From Hyphomicrobiales bacterium (lineage in GTDB: Bacteria > Pseudomonadota > Alphaproteobacteria > Rhizobiales > Devosiaceae), in assembly GCA_004144345.1 (NCBI GenBank), contig SEEL01000006.1:62001-126000 (forward strand): 64,000 nt of DNA, written 5' to 3'. Shown in pieces: positions 1-7,900 of this stretch. Numbering within the stretch: the stretch's first letter is position 1; each line of letters opens with the position of its first letter. A program made the position numbers and the translations under genes. Under the pieces are notes generated by a model that was not told where the DNA came from, ran no database searches, and saw nothing but the letters and a program-made list of their open reading frames with translations.

Positions 1-654
1 CTCGGTTAGCAGCGCGGCGACATCGCTACCCGGCGCTTCCAGCACAGCCTTGACCGCGGTGAGATCGTTCCACGGCAGAACGATCACGTCCTCGGCGGCG
101 GACTTCACCTGACCACGCGTCTCGAGGTGCGGCTGGCGCACATGCTCGTTGGGCGAATCCACATCGGGAACGGGCGGCGCATTGCTGATCAGGACGTTGT
201 CGAACCAGCCGTGATACTGCCCCTCGAACTTGATGAACTTGCTGCGTCCGGTGGCGGCGCGCGACAGGCGCAACGCGGCCTGCACCATCTCGGAACCGGA
301 CATGCCGACGCGGAGCATTTCGGCATTGGGAACGGCGGCCTGGATGAGGCGTGCCAGTGCCAGTTCGGCGCGATGCTGGCCGCCATACATCTGGCCCTGG
401 CCAAGCGCCGCCGTCACCGCATCGATAACGGGCTTGGGTGCATGGCCGAGAATGGCCGGCCCCATACCCAGCGCGTAGTCCAGCATGCGGTTGCCGTCGA
501 TATCGAAGAGATAGGCGCCTTCGGCCCGCTCGAAGCACAGCGGCACGGTCGCGCCGCTCAGCCGGACGTTGGAATTGACCGCGCCGGCAATCAGCGACTC
601 CGCCTCGGCGTTGTACTGCCGCGATGCTTCAAAGCTCATGCTGTTGTCGGTCAT
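1..654 (-). CDS. Class III PLP aminotransferase, glutamate-1-semialdehyde aminomutase-like (3' end outside window)
   Basis: The gene starts with ATG at 654 and runs off the left edge, so only the first 218 codons are seen. The visible part has the N-terminal layout of class III aminotransferases close to glutamate-1-semialdehyde 2,1-aminomutase: a YALGMGPAILGHAPKPV segment, a GSEMVQAALRLSRAATGR cofactor-binding segment and FEGQYHGWFDN. The PLP lysine should lie in the missing half. It is the last visible gene of the ridA, PLP enzyme, SDR group, so a catabolic transaminase is likelier than the haem-pathway enzyme. Substrate unknown. Confidence 0.85.
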   Translation of the reverse strand, partial: MTDNSMSFEASRQYNAEAESLIAGAVNSNVRLSGATVPLCFERAEGAYLFDIDGNRMLDYALGMGPAILGHAPKPVIDAVTAALGQGQMYGGQHRAELALARLIQAAVPNAEMLRVGMSGSEMVQAALRLSRAATGRSKFIKFEGQYHGWFDNVLISNAPPVPDVDSPNEHVRQPHLETRGQVKSAAEDVIVLPWNDLTAVKAVLEAPGSDVAALLTE

Positions 655-675
655 TACCTACGCCTTGTCGTTTCA

Positions 676-707
676 GAATATGGATCGTGTGTTCCATATC
701 GTGGCAC
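676..707. promoter_or_regulatory. Candidate operator 1 of the IclR regulon, upstream of the aminotransferase
   Basis: Two dyads overlap here. ATATGGA at 678-684 is repeated inverted as TCCATAT at 693-699 with an 8-nt spacer. The 17-mer GTTCCATATCGTGGCAC at 691-707 has matching ends (GTnCCA and TGGnAC) and aligns with 17-mers at 3028 and 3951. The site lies 22-53 bp before the aminotransferase ATG. That the IclR protein at 3049-3876 binds it is inference. Confidence 0.5.
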
Positions 708-725
708 GAAGGTCAAGCGCCGCGG

Positions 726-1496
726 TCAGTAGATGAGCAAGCCGCCATCCGCCACGACAACGGCGCCGATCATGAAGCTCGCGGCCGGCGAAGCGAGGAA
801 GGCGATGACTTCAGCGACCTCTTCCGGCGTCCCGGCGCGACCGAGCGGCGTCGTGCGGACATAAGGATGCGCCGGAGGGACGGCCGGAATGGTTGTCTCG
901 GGCAAACCGCTCGTGGCCGGACGGATGTCGCCCGGCGCAATCGAGTTGACGCGGATGCCGAGCGGCGCCCATTCGAGCGCCATGTTGCGCGTCAGGGCGT
1001 CGAGACCGGCCTTCGAGGCACAGTAAGCGGATGCATTCATCTGCGCCGCAGCGGCGCCGACAGACGAGACGTTGACGATGGCGCCGCCGCCATTGGTCTT
1101 CATCAGACGCGCGGCCAGTTGCGACAGGGCGAAGGCGCCGGTGAGGTTCACGGCGATTACCCGCTCGAAATGCTCGAGCGTCTCGTCGAGCGCCGGACCC
1201 ATGGCACCGGGGCCGGTGATCGCGGCATTGTTGACGAGAATGTCGAGGCGACCATGCGCGGCTTCGATCGCTGCAAACAGCGCGGCGCGTTGCGCTGCAT
1301 TGGCGACATCGAGAACATGGGCGGTGGCGTGCCCGCCCGCCGCCTTGATCTCGGCGACAAGGCTTTCGATGGGGGCGGCGTCGAGGCCGGCGATCGCCAC
1401 GTGATGTCCGTCAGCCGCGAGGCGGCGACTCGTGGCTGCTCCGATGCCGGTGCCACCGCCAGTGACCAGCGCGATGCCTGGCGTTGTCTTCCTCAT
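726..1496 (-). CDS. SDR-family NAD(P)-dependent oxidoreductase
   Basis: A 256-residue classical short-chain dehydrogenase. The cofactor motif TGGGTGIG is at residues 12-19, followed by the structural NNAA motif, the catalytic serine in VNVSSVG and the YCASK active-site motif; it ends near VADGGLLIY. The ATG at 1496 is chosen because it begins the Rossmann strand directly, whereas a longer reading to 1613 would run through the upstream gene. It starts 2 bp after the PLP-enzyme stop, so the two are almost certainly co-transcribed. It probably oxidises or reduces a hydroxyl/keto intermediate of the pathway; substrate not inferable. Confidence 0.88.
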   Translation of the reverse strand: MRKTTPGIALVTGGGTGIGAATSRRLAADGHHVAIAGLDAAPIESLVAEIKAAGGHATAHVLDVANAAQRAALFAAIEAAHGRLDILVNNAAITGPGAMGPALDETLEHFERVIAVNLTGAFALSQLAARLMKTNGGGAIVNVSSVGAAAAQMNASAYCASKAGLDALTRNMALEWAPLGIRVNSIAPGDIRPATSGLPETTIPAVPPAHPYVRTTPLGRAGTPEEVAEVIAFLASPAASFMIGAVVVADGGLLIY

Positions 1497-1498
1497 TT

Positions 1499-2593
1499 TC
1501 AGTCCCCGAAACTGGCCTCGATGTCGGCGCGGGTGATGGCCCGCACGCCGGGCACGCTGCCCATGTTGCGCACCGAGACCGGGTCCTTGAAGCCGTGCCC
1601 GGTGAGGATGCAAACGGTGCGCGAACCTGGCTGCAACTCGCCCCGGCGCAGCGCTTCCAGCGCGCCGAGCACACTTACCGCCCCAGCCGGCTCGACGAGG
1701 ATCCCCTCCTCCTGAGCCAGCCGTCGTTGCAGCGAGAGGACTTCGGTCTCATCGACGATGTAGCCAGAACCGCCCGTCTCGCGCGCTGTGGCGATGACAT
1801 CATCGCCATCGAGGACGAAGCCCACGCCGAGGCCGCTGATGGTGGTCGACGTGCTGACCGGTCGTGCCGCGGCAGCACCGGCGCGCAAGGGCGTCACAAC
1901 CGTGTCGTTACCCTCCGGTTGGACAGCATGCAGGCGCGGCATCTGCGCCAGCGCCGCTTCGCCGTGCAGATCGGCAAAGCCCTTGGCGATTGCCACATAG
2001 AGGCCGCCGCCGCCAACCGGCACGAAGACATCGTCAATGCCGTCGAGGTCATTGGCGAGCTCGTAGGCGATGGTCTTGATGCCCGCCATCGGCACGGGAC
2101 TGCGCGCGTAGGCCGTGATGAATATCTGGATGCCGCGACTGGCGGCACCGGCACTGAGTGCTTCGGTGATGCGGGCGCTCTCGGCCGCATCGATGGTGAA
2201 GTCCTTCACCCGATAGACATTGGCGCCATACGCCAGCATCTGCTCGAGCTTTCCGGCCGGAGCATTCTCCGACACATAGAGGGAGCATTCCATATCGGCG
2301 GCGGCGCAGAACGCCGCGAGCGCCGCGCCCGTGTTACCCGACGATGTCGCGATGCAGCGATCCACGCCGGCCGCCCGGGCCATGCCGATGGCGATACCGG
2401 CGAAACGGTCCTTGTAGGAACCGGTGGGGTTGAGATTTTCGAGCTTGAAATAGAGTTCTGGCAACCCGGCCTTGGGGCCGATGGAGACGCTGCGCACCAG
2501 CGGCGTGGCGCCCTGCCCCAGATCGATGGGGCCGCTGCCGCCGACGACAGGCAGGAAGCGCTCGTGCCGTTCATAGAGGCCTTTATTGCGCAT
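1499..2593 (-). CDS. Threonine synthase/threonine dehydratase-like PLP enzyme (fold type II)
   Basis: A 364-residue fold type II PLP enzyme. The PLP lysine is in NPTGSYKDR, followed by the SSGNTG phosphate-contact motif and a glycine-rich VPVGGGG cofactor loop. The arrangement resembles threonine synthase and diaminopropionate ammonia-lyase-like proteins. The ATG at 2593 overlaps the 3' end of ridA by 11 bp. The RidA pairing is informative: such lyases release enamine/imine intermediates such as 2-aminoacrylate, which RidA hydrolyses. I infer a catabolic beta- or alpha,beta-elimination rather than threonine biosynthesis; the exact substrate is unknown. Confidence 0.85.
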   Translation of the reverse strand: MRNKGLYERHERFLPVVGGSGPIDLGQGATPLVRSVSIGPKAGLPELYFKLENLNPTGSYKDRFAGIAIGMARAAGVDRCIATSSGNTGAALAAFCAAADMECSLYVSENAPAGKLEQMLAYGANVYRVKDFTIDAAESARITEALSAGAASRGIQIFITAYARSPVPMAGIKTIAYELANDLDGIDDVFVPVGGGGLYVAIAKGFADLHGEAALAQMPRLHAVQPEGNDTVVTPLRAGAAAARPVSTSTTISGLGVGFVLDGDDVIATARETGGSGYIVDETEVLSLQRRLAQEEGILVEPAGAVSVLGALEALRRGELQPGSRTVCILTGHGFKDPVSVRNMGSVPGVRAITRADIEASFGD

Positions 2594-2978
2594 CTCGGCT
2601 TTTCTCCGGCACCACGGCGACGCACTCGATCTCGAACCGCAGCGTCGGCGGCAGGCAGTTGACGATAGTGGTTCGAGCAGGAAACGGCGCGGCGAAACAT
2701 TCCGCATAGAGGCGATTGAACAGCGGCAGGTCGGCCGCGTCGCGCACATAGTTGCGGGTCTGCGCGACCAGCGCCAGGCTCGAGCCGCAGCCTTCGAGAA
2801 TCGCCTTCAGATTGTCGAGCGAGCGGCGAAACTCGCCCTCAAATGTGTCGGAGACAATCGCCCCTTCCCCGTCGACCGAAGCCTGGCCGGAAACGAACAG
2901 CAGATTGCCCACCTGCGTAGCTGGGCTGAACGGTAAATGCGAGCGGGGCGTGTCATGTCGGCTGGGGTATTGGATCAT
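2583..2978 (-). CDS. ridA: RidA family reactive enamine/imine deaminase
   Basis: A 131-residue protein of the YjgF/YER057c/UK114 (RidA) family, with GNLLFVSGQASVDGEG near residue 27 and a C-terminal FEIECVAVVP strand typical of the trimer interface. The start at 2978 is supported by a GGAGAG ribosome-binding sequence a few bases upstream; longer readings have no such support. The family hydrolyses enamine/imine products of PLP lyases. Overlap with the downstream PLP enzyme gene suggests this copy is dedicated to that enzyme. Because RidA subfamilies differ in activity, the arginine-dependent deaminase role is assumed, not shown. Confidence 0.85.
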   Translation of the reverse strand: MIQYPSRHDTPRSHLPFSPATQVGNLLFVSGQASVDGEGAIVSDTFEGEFRRSLDNLKAILEGCGSSLALVAQTRNYVRDAADLPLFNRLYAECFAAPFPARTTIVNCLPPTLRFEIECVAVVPEKSRDAQ

Positions 2979-3027
2979 TGAACTCTCCAGGTCCCCGAGA
3001 GTTATCGTGCCGTCCTGTGAAATACAA

Positions 3028-3044
3028 GTTCTACAATGCAGCAC
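3028..3044. promoter_or_regulatory. Candidate operator 2 of the IclR regulon, upstream of ridA
   Basis: The 17-mer GTTCTACAATGCAGCAC is a good dyad (GTnCTnCAnTGnAGnAC) in the 70-bp gap between the IclR gene end and the ridA start. It aligns with 17-mers at 691 and 3951. Regulation by the neighbouring IclR protein is inferred. Confidence 0.5.
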
Positions 3045-3048
3045 GAAT

Positions 3049-3876
3049 TCAACGATCGGCGCGGTCCGTCGCGCCCCGGCTCGTCGTGAAATGGCGGTCG
3101 AGCTTATTCAGATGCTCCTGCACCTCGATGCCCAGCGCAGCGGTGTAGCGCGTGGCGGGAATCGAGATGCTGAGGGCGCCGACAACGCGGCTATTGAGGA
3201 ACAGCGGCGCGCCGACGCAAACGACGCCATCATCATTCTCTTCGAGGTCGAACGCTATTCCAGTGCGCTTGGCCTCATCCAGCGCCTTGATCAGATCGGG
3301 CTTGCTGATCACGGTCTGGCTGGTTCGGGATTTCAGGTTGGTGCGCGCAATCAGCGCATCGCGATGCTCGAGACTGAACTGGGAGACGATCGCGCGGCCG
3401 AGGGCGGTGGAATAGAACATGTCGCGCGTGCCGGCGGGTACGCGCCAGGAGAGCGGGCGCTGCGCTTCGAGCACGGCGAGATAGTAGACGAATGTGCCTT
3501 CGAGGATGCCCAGATTGACGGTTTCGTTGAACTCGCTACGGAGCGACGTCATCAGCGGCAGGGCCATCAGCTTCAGATCTTCGTGGCGCGCGTTGCGGCC
3601 CAGATAGGAAACCTGGCTGGTCAAATAGTAGAAGCTGCTGTCCTCGATCTGCCCGACATAGCCAAGCGAGTTCAGCGTCTGCAGGATACGGAACAGCGTA
3701 CCCTTGGGCAGGTCGGTTGCTTTCGACAATTGGCGGAGCGGCGCGGGCTCGCCGATCTCGGCCATCACCTCGAGGAGGTGGAAGGCCTTGATGAGCACAC
3801 CGACAAGCCCCTGCTCGCGTGCGCTCAAATCGGCGCCCTCATCGAGCTGCGCGCCGATCGTTTCGCTATCCGACAT
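3049..3876 (-). CDS. IclR-family transcriptional regulator
   Basis: A 275-residue regulator with an N-terminal winged helix-turn-helix (recognition segment LPKGTLFRILQTL) and a C-terminal IclR effector domain. The start at 3876 follows a clear GGAGG ribosome-binding sequence; the longer frame to 4050 reads through the divergent promoter. It sits between the ridA operon on the same strand and the divergent lactonase gene. It is the obvious candidate to recognise the 17-bp dyads at 691, 3028 and 3951. IclR effector domains often bind small organic acids, so the inducer may be a pathway intermediate. Confidence 0.9.
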   Translation of the reverse strand: MSDSETIGAQLDEGADLSAREQGLVGVLIKAFHLLEVMAEIGEPAPLRQLSKATDLPKGTLFRILQTLNSLGYVGQIEDSSFYYLTSQVSYLGRNARHEDLKLMALPLMTSLRSEFNETVNLGILEGTFVYYLAVLEAQRPLSWRVPAGTRDMFYSTALGRAIVSQFSLEHRDALIARTNLKSRTSQTVISKPDLIKALDEAKRTGIAFDLEENDDGVVCVGAPLFLNSRVVGALSISIPATRYTAALGIEVQEHLNKLDRHFTTSRGATDRADR

Positions 3877-3950
3877 TCGATCCTCCGATAGACTGCGGTG
3901 CCGGCGTTGATCGGCGGTCACCCCCCTCCTTTGGTATAGGGGTTTGCGAC

Positions 3951-3967
3951 GTTCCACAATGAAGTAT
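3951..3967. promoter_or_regulatory. Candidate operator 3, in the iclR/lactonase divergent promoter
   Basis: GTTCCACAATGAAGTAT lies in the 153-bp gap between the divergent IclR and SMP-30 genes. It shares GTTCCACAATG and the spacing of the two other 17-mers but is a weaker dyad. The position fits combined autoregulation and control of the lactonase. Confidence 0.45.
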
Positions 3968-4029
3968 GATCGGACCGCATCGTGGCGTAGGCTGCAATCG
4001 CCAACCTCCGACACCAACGACATGCCATC

Positions 4030-4902
4030 ATGACGCCCCGACAGATACATGCCGAGCCCCTTGGTCCCTATCGCGCGGCGCTCGGCGAGGGTCCGCTATG
4101 GAACGCCCGGACTGGCCGGCTGCTGTGGCTCGACATCCTCAGCCAGCGCCTGCTCGAGACCGATCCGAACGATGGCGCAAGCAAGATCACCGCGTTTGCC
4201 GAGCGCGTGTCGGCCATTGCGCACCGCGCGGGCGGCGGCTTGCTGGCGGCTGCAGGATCACGGCTCTGCACGCTGGGCGATGAGGGCAGCCTCCAGACCA
4301 TCGTGACCCTACCGGCGGAGGCGCATGGCAATCTCAATGATGGAAAGGCCGATGCACGGGGGCGCTTCTGGTGCGGCACGGCGTCGTTCGAAGCCGGTGG
4401 GCACTCGTCGCTCTATCGCTTCGATAACGGCGCACCGCCCGTCGCCGTGCTTGGCGGTGTGTCGATGTCGAACGGCATTGGCTGGAGTCCCGACAACAGC
4501 CGCCTCTATTATGTCGACAGCCCGACGCGCCGGCTCGACGCCTTTGCGTTCGACCTCGACAGCGGCGAAGTGAGGGCGCGAGCCCCGCTCATCGAGTTGC
4601 CAGAGGGCCAGTTGCCCGATGGCCTGTGCGTCGATGCCGAGGGGTGCATCTGGCTGGCCGTGTGGGGCGGATCGCATGTGCTGCGCATAACGCCCGATGG
4701 CGCCATCGATGCCGAAATCCGCATACCGACAGCGGCGGTAAGCAGTTGCGCCTTTGGGGGATCGGATGGGCGCACGCTGTTCATCACCACGGCGCAGGAA
4801 GGCATGACTGCCGAACAGCTGGCGGCCGACCCATGGGCCGGCGCCCTGTTTGCGGCCGATGTCGGCGTTACCGGATCGGCGGTCGCCACTACCCGCCTAT
4901 GA
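4030..4902 (+). CDS. SMP-30/gluconolactonase family (sugar) lactonase
   Basis: A 290-residue six-bladed beta-propeller of the SMP-30/gluconolactonase/LRE family. The metal ligands are recognisable: Glu in ALGEGPLW near the N-terminus, Asn in GNLNDGKAD and Asp in LPDGLCVDAEG. There is no signal peptide, so it acts in the cytoplasm. The usual reaction is opening of an aldonolactone, the product of a sugar or aldose dehydrogenase. It diverges from the IclR gene and its last 6 bp overlap, tail to tail, the deacylase gene. A lactonase next to an epimerase and SDRs suggests that part of the substrate is sugar-like. Confidence 0.88.
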   Translation: MTPRQIHAEPLGPYRAALGEGPLWNARTGRLLWLDILSQRLLETDPNDGASKITAFAERVSAIAHRAGGGLLAAAGSRLCTLGDEGSLQTIVTLPAEAHGNLNDGKADARGRFWCGTASFEAGGHSSLYRFDNGAPPVAVLGGVSMSNGIGWSPDNSRLYYVDSPTRRLDAFAFDLDSGEVRARAPLIELPEGQLPDGLCVDAEGCIWLAVWGGSHVLRITPDGAIDAEIRIPTAAVSSCAFGGSDGRTLFITTAQEGMTAEQLAADPWAGALFAADVGVTGSAVATTRL

Positions 4903-5829
4903 GCGGTCGGGCTGCGCGATCGCCATCAGCAGTTCGCCCTGCTCCACCCACCGGTTGCGGCGCGTGAACATGGCGTAGCCCGACGTGGTCGAGTGGACCG
5001 TGCCGAGGCTCGTGCCATCCAGGTCGGCGATGGTGAAGCACAAGGTGCCCGGCTCGACCTGCTGGAGCGGCTCGATGTGGCAGGTGCAGATGCCGGTGAC
5101 CGGGGCGGCCAGTGCGTTGTCGAGATCGCCCGAGCCCTCGACGCGAAGCGGCAGCGCCATTTCGGGCTGCGGCGCATCATACATCTTGAGATGGTGCAGC
5201 ACCCGCAGCACACCGGCGCGGTAGCCGTCGAGGATGGCGGCGGGCGGATAGGTGCCACCACCGGCCTCGACATAGATCGCCGGAATGCCGAGCGCTTCGG
5301 CTGCCGAGAGCGTCCGACCCGGCGGCAGCGGCGGATCGTGCCGCCACACCACGGGGGCGCCGAAGGCCAGGGCCATGTCGCGCGAGCGCTGTCCCAGCAT
5401 GCCGTCGCTGCTGGTGTAGCCGGCAAAGAACGCGGCATCGAGACCAATGCCGCCGCTATGGAGATCCACCAGATAGTTCGCCCGCGAGATCGCGTGCTCG
5501 GTGATGAGCGCGGCGACCTGTTGCGTCGCGCTACCGGCCGTATCGCCGGGGAAGCAGCGGGCGAGGTTCAGCCCGTCGGAGGGCGAGCAGCGCGTATAGG
5601 CTGCGACTGCCTCGGCATTGGCCACGGGCACGACGAGCAGCGTGCCCGCCAGCCGGTCGAAGTCGATCTCGGTGAGGATGCCGCTCAGGACGAGCGGCCC
5701 CTCCATTTCGTCGCCGTGAATGCCGCCGACAAGGGCGACGGTCGGGCCCGTCTGGCGGCCCGTCACGGTGAAGACCGACAGGACCCTGCCGTTCCCCTGA
5801 ATGGCGAAGTCCTGTCGGGCGATACTCAC
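4897..5829 (-). CDS. Succinylglutamate desuccinylase/aspartoacylase-family zinc deacylase
   Basis: A 310-residue zinc-dependent deacylase of the AspA/AstE group. The zinc site is visible as GGIHGDEMEGP (His and Glu ligands) and VDLHSGG (second His), with DGLNLARCFPGD of the fold. GTG at 5829 is the chosen start because it overlaps the TGA of the epimerase gene as GTGA. The family removes N-acyl groups from amino acids. As last gene of the importer operon it probably acts on the imported compound or an early product. A second, distinct family member lies at 28514-29545. Confidence 0.82.
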   Translation of the reverse strand: MSIARQDFAIQGNGRVLSVFTVTGRQTGPTVALVGGIHGDEMEGPLVLSGILTEIDFDRLAGTLLVVPVANAEAVAAYTRCSPSDGLNLARCFPGDTAGSATQQVAALITEHAISRANYLVDLHSGGIGLDAAFFAGYTSSDGMLGQRSRDMALAFGAPVVWRHDPPLPPGRTLSAAEALGIPAIYVEAGGGTYPPAAILDGYRAGVLRVLHHLKMYDAPQPEMALPLRVEGSGDLDNALAAPVTGICTCHIEPLQQVEPGTLCFTIADLDGTSLGTVHSTTSGYAMFTRRNRWVEQGELLMAIAQPDRS

Positions 5830-6863
5830 TGCGGATTCGCCAACAGGGCCGGAATTGCTTCGGCGGTTTCGAGATTGCGCATGACCTGTTCGTAAGACCA
5901 TTTCGGCGCGTAGCCAAGCAGCCGCTTCGCCTTGCTGATATCCATGTCCAGCTGCCAGCGCAGCGGCAGGCGGACCTCGATGCTCGGCAGGCCGAGAAGC
6001 TCGCTCGCGACACGAGCGCCTTCGCGTAGCGTCGTCGTGTCAGGCCCGGCGATATTGAAGGCCTCGCCCAGAGCGGCGGGATGGTCGAGGGCAAGCAGCA
6101 CGCCCTGCACGACGTCGCGCACGTCAGCCAGGTGCAGGCTCCACGGCTCGCCATCGGGACCGGCAAGGCTCACGGCAGGGTTGTTCGCGGCGCGGTCGCC
6201 GACTTCCTCTTCAAGGCGCTTGGCCATGCCCTTGTGCTCGGCAAAGAGCGGCCAGAGGTGGCTGTTGCGCTCGAGAAATTCCTGCTGCAGCAGCGTGCGC
6301 ATCCAGTTGAAGCGGAAAATCTTCGGCGCTTCTTCGGGCGACACGACGGTGGCGAAGCGAACGATGCTGTAGGGCACGTCATACTGCTTGGCGTGGTTGA
6401 ACAGGATATGCTCGCCCAGCAGTTTCGAGGTGCCGTAATAGTCAGCCGGCAGCTGCGGCGCATCCTCGGCCAGCGGCACGCTCGGCGGCGCGCCCGGGCA
6501 ATAGGTGCCATCGGTGCTGGCCAGCACGAAACGGCCGCCCTTGCCGCCCTGTTTGACGAAGGCTTCGAGCAGACGCAGCGTGCCGAAGGCATTGATGTCG
6601 TAGAAGGCATCGACCGGCGTGTTGCCGCGGATCAACTGCGCCGCCAGATGAATGACGTGGGTGGCGCCGGCCATCGCGGTGTTGATGGCCTCCTGGTCGC
6701 GCAACGAGCCTTCGAAGACGCGCACGCCTTCAAGCATCTTGAGCTTGGCGGCCTGCGTATCGCCCGGCATCACCAGGCCACGAACCGCCCAGCCGCGCGC
6801 CAGCAGCGCCGCGGCGACATTGGCTCCAACTCGGCCGGTAATGCCGGTAATCAGCACGTCCAT
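5826..6863 (-). CDS. NAD-dependent epimerase/dehydratase family protein
   Basis: A 345-residue extended SDR. It opens with the dinucleotide-binding motif GITGRVG at residues 7-13, has a LASTDGTY serine/threonine segment, and the catalytic YYGTSK motif. Family members epimerise, dehydrate or oxidise nucleotide sugars or sugar acids; uronate dehydrogenases and UDP-sugar epimerases share this fold. The ATG at 6863 is preferred over the longer 6938 reading because it begins exactly at the Rossmann strand. It is translationally coupled (4-bp overlap) to the deacylase. A 71-bp gap separates it from the ATPase gene before it. Confidence 0.83.
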   Translation of the reverse strand: MDVLITGITGRVGANVAAALLARGWAVRGLVMPGDTQAAKLKMLEGVRVFEGSLRDQEAINTAMAGATHVIHLAAQLIRGNTPVDAFYDINAFGTLRLLEAFVKQGGKGGRFVLASTDGTYCPGAPPSVPLAEDAPQLPADYYGTSKLLGEHILFNHAKQYDVPYSIVRFATVVSPEEAPKIFRFNWMRTLLQQEFLERNSHLWPLFAEHKGMAKRLEEEVGDRAANNPAVSLAGPDGEPWSLHLADVRDVVQGVLLALDHPAALGEAFNIAGPDTTTLREGARVASELLGLPSIEVRLPLRWQLDMDISKAKRLLGYAPKWSYEQVMRNLETAEAIPALLANPQ

Positions 6864-6934
6864 ATATGCCCCTCGTTCTTTTATGTGGTTTATTCGTTTC
6901 ACTATACAGAATGCACGTGGACCGCAAGCGGTCG

Positions 6935-7900
6935 TCACGGTTCCGGATGAACGCAGTAAGCGACCTGCTCACCCTGTCGCACTTCGGGCATGGGGCCGCT
7001 GCACGCGTCCGTCGCCTTCCAGCAGCGATCGCGGAACGGGCAGCCCGAGGGACGCGCCGAGGGATGTGGCGCCGAGCCCTTGAGCCGGCGGCGCTCCACC
7101 GGGGCGCCCTCAACCCGCGGGACCGCAGACAGCAGCGCGGCCGTATAGGGATGCCGGGGGCGCGACACGACCTGCTCGGTCGGTCCGCTCTCCACCACGC
7201 GTCCCAGATAGAGCACGACGATGCGGTCCGAAAGAAAGCGCAGCACCCTTATGTCGTGCGTGATGATCAGCATGCCCACTGGATACTGCGCGCGCAGATC
7301 GACGATCATGTTGAGGATCTGCGCCTGCACAGACACATCGAGGGCCGATGTCGGCTCGTCGGCGATGAGGAAATTGGGGCCGAGCGCCAGAGCGCGCGCC
7401 AGCGCCACGCGCTGCAGCTGCCCACCCGATATCTGGAACGGTTTTCTGGTACCGGTCGAACGCGGCAGGCCCACCGCATCGAGCAGTTCATCGACGCGCT
7501 TGGCGCGTCGGCTCGCGTCCCAATGCTGGACGACGAGCGGATCCTCGATCAGTTCGGCAATCGTCAGGCGGCGGTTGAGCGAGCTGCGCGGATCCTGGAA
7601 GACAACCCCGATCTGCGAGGCAATCAGGCGGCGGCGTGCTGCTGCGCCAAGGGCATAGACGTCGGTATCGCCAAGCTGCACGCTGCCGGCACGGGGCGTG
7701 CGCAGACCCACCAGCGTACGGGCGAGCGTGGTCTTGCCCGAGCCAGATTCGCCGACGAGGCCGACGACCTCACCGGGCCGAACGGTGAGCCCGGCCTCGA
7801 CCAACAGGTCCACCGTCTTCCGGCGGAACAGCCCGGTGCGCTTTTCGACGCCTACCGTGACATCGACAGCGCGAAGCGACGTTTCAGCCATCTTGGTCAT
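6935..7900 (-). CDS. Dipeptide/oligopeptide-type ABC transporter ATP-binding protein (DppF-like)
   Basis: A 321-residue ABC ATPase. Walker A GESGSGKT is at residues 50-57, with an SGGQLQRVALARAL signature and Walker B LIADEPTSALD. The C-terminal cysteine cluster GCPFRDRCWKATDAC is the oligopeptide/dipeptide-transporter extension. Its ATG overlaps the TGA of the preceding ATPase gene by 4 bp. It forms the second nucleotide-binding subunit of the importer encoded from 12337 down to here. Confidence 0.93.
   Translation of the reverse strand: MTKMAETSLRAVDVTVGVEKRTGLFRRKTVDLLVEAGLTVRPGEVVGLVGESGSGKTTLARTLVGLRTPRAGSVQLGDTDVYALGAAARRRLIASQIGVVFQDPRSSLNRRLTIAELIEDPLVVQHWDASRRAKRVDELLDAVGLPRSTGTRKPFQISGGQLQRVALARALALGPNFLIADEPTSALDVSVQAQILNMIVDLRAQYPVGMLIITHDIRVLRFLSDRIVVLYLGRVVESGPTEQVVSRPRHPYTAALLSAVPRVEGAPVERRRLKGSAPHPSARPSGCPFRDRCWKATDACSGPMPEVRQGEQVAYCVHPEP

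Noticed and set aside
13-1715. Overlapping plus-strand frames across the aminotransferase/SDR genes
   Set aside because: No ribosome-binding sites or domain motifs; the minus-strand genes explain the sequence.
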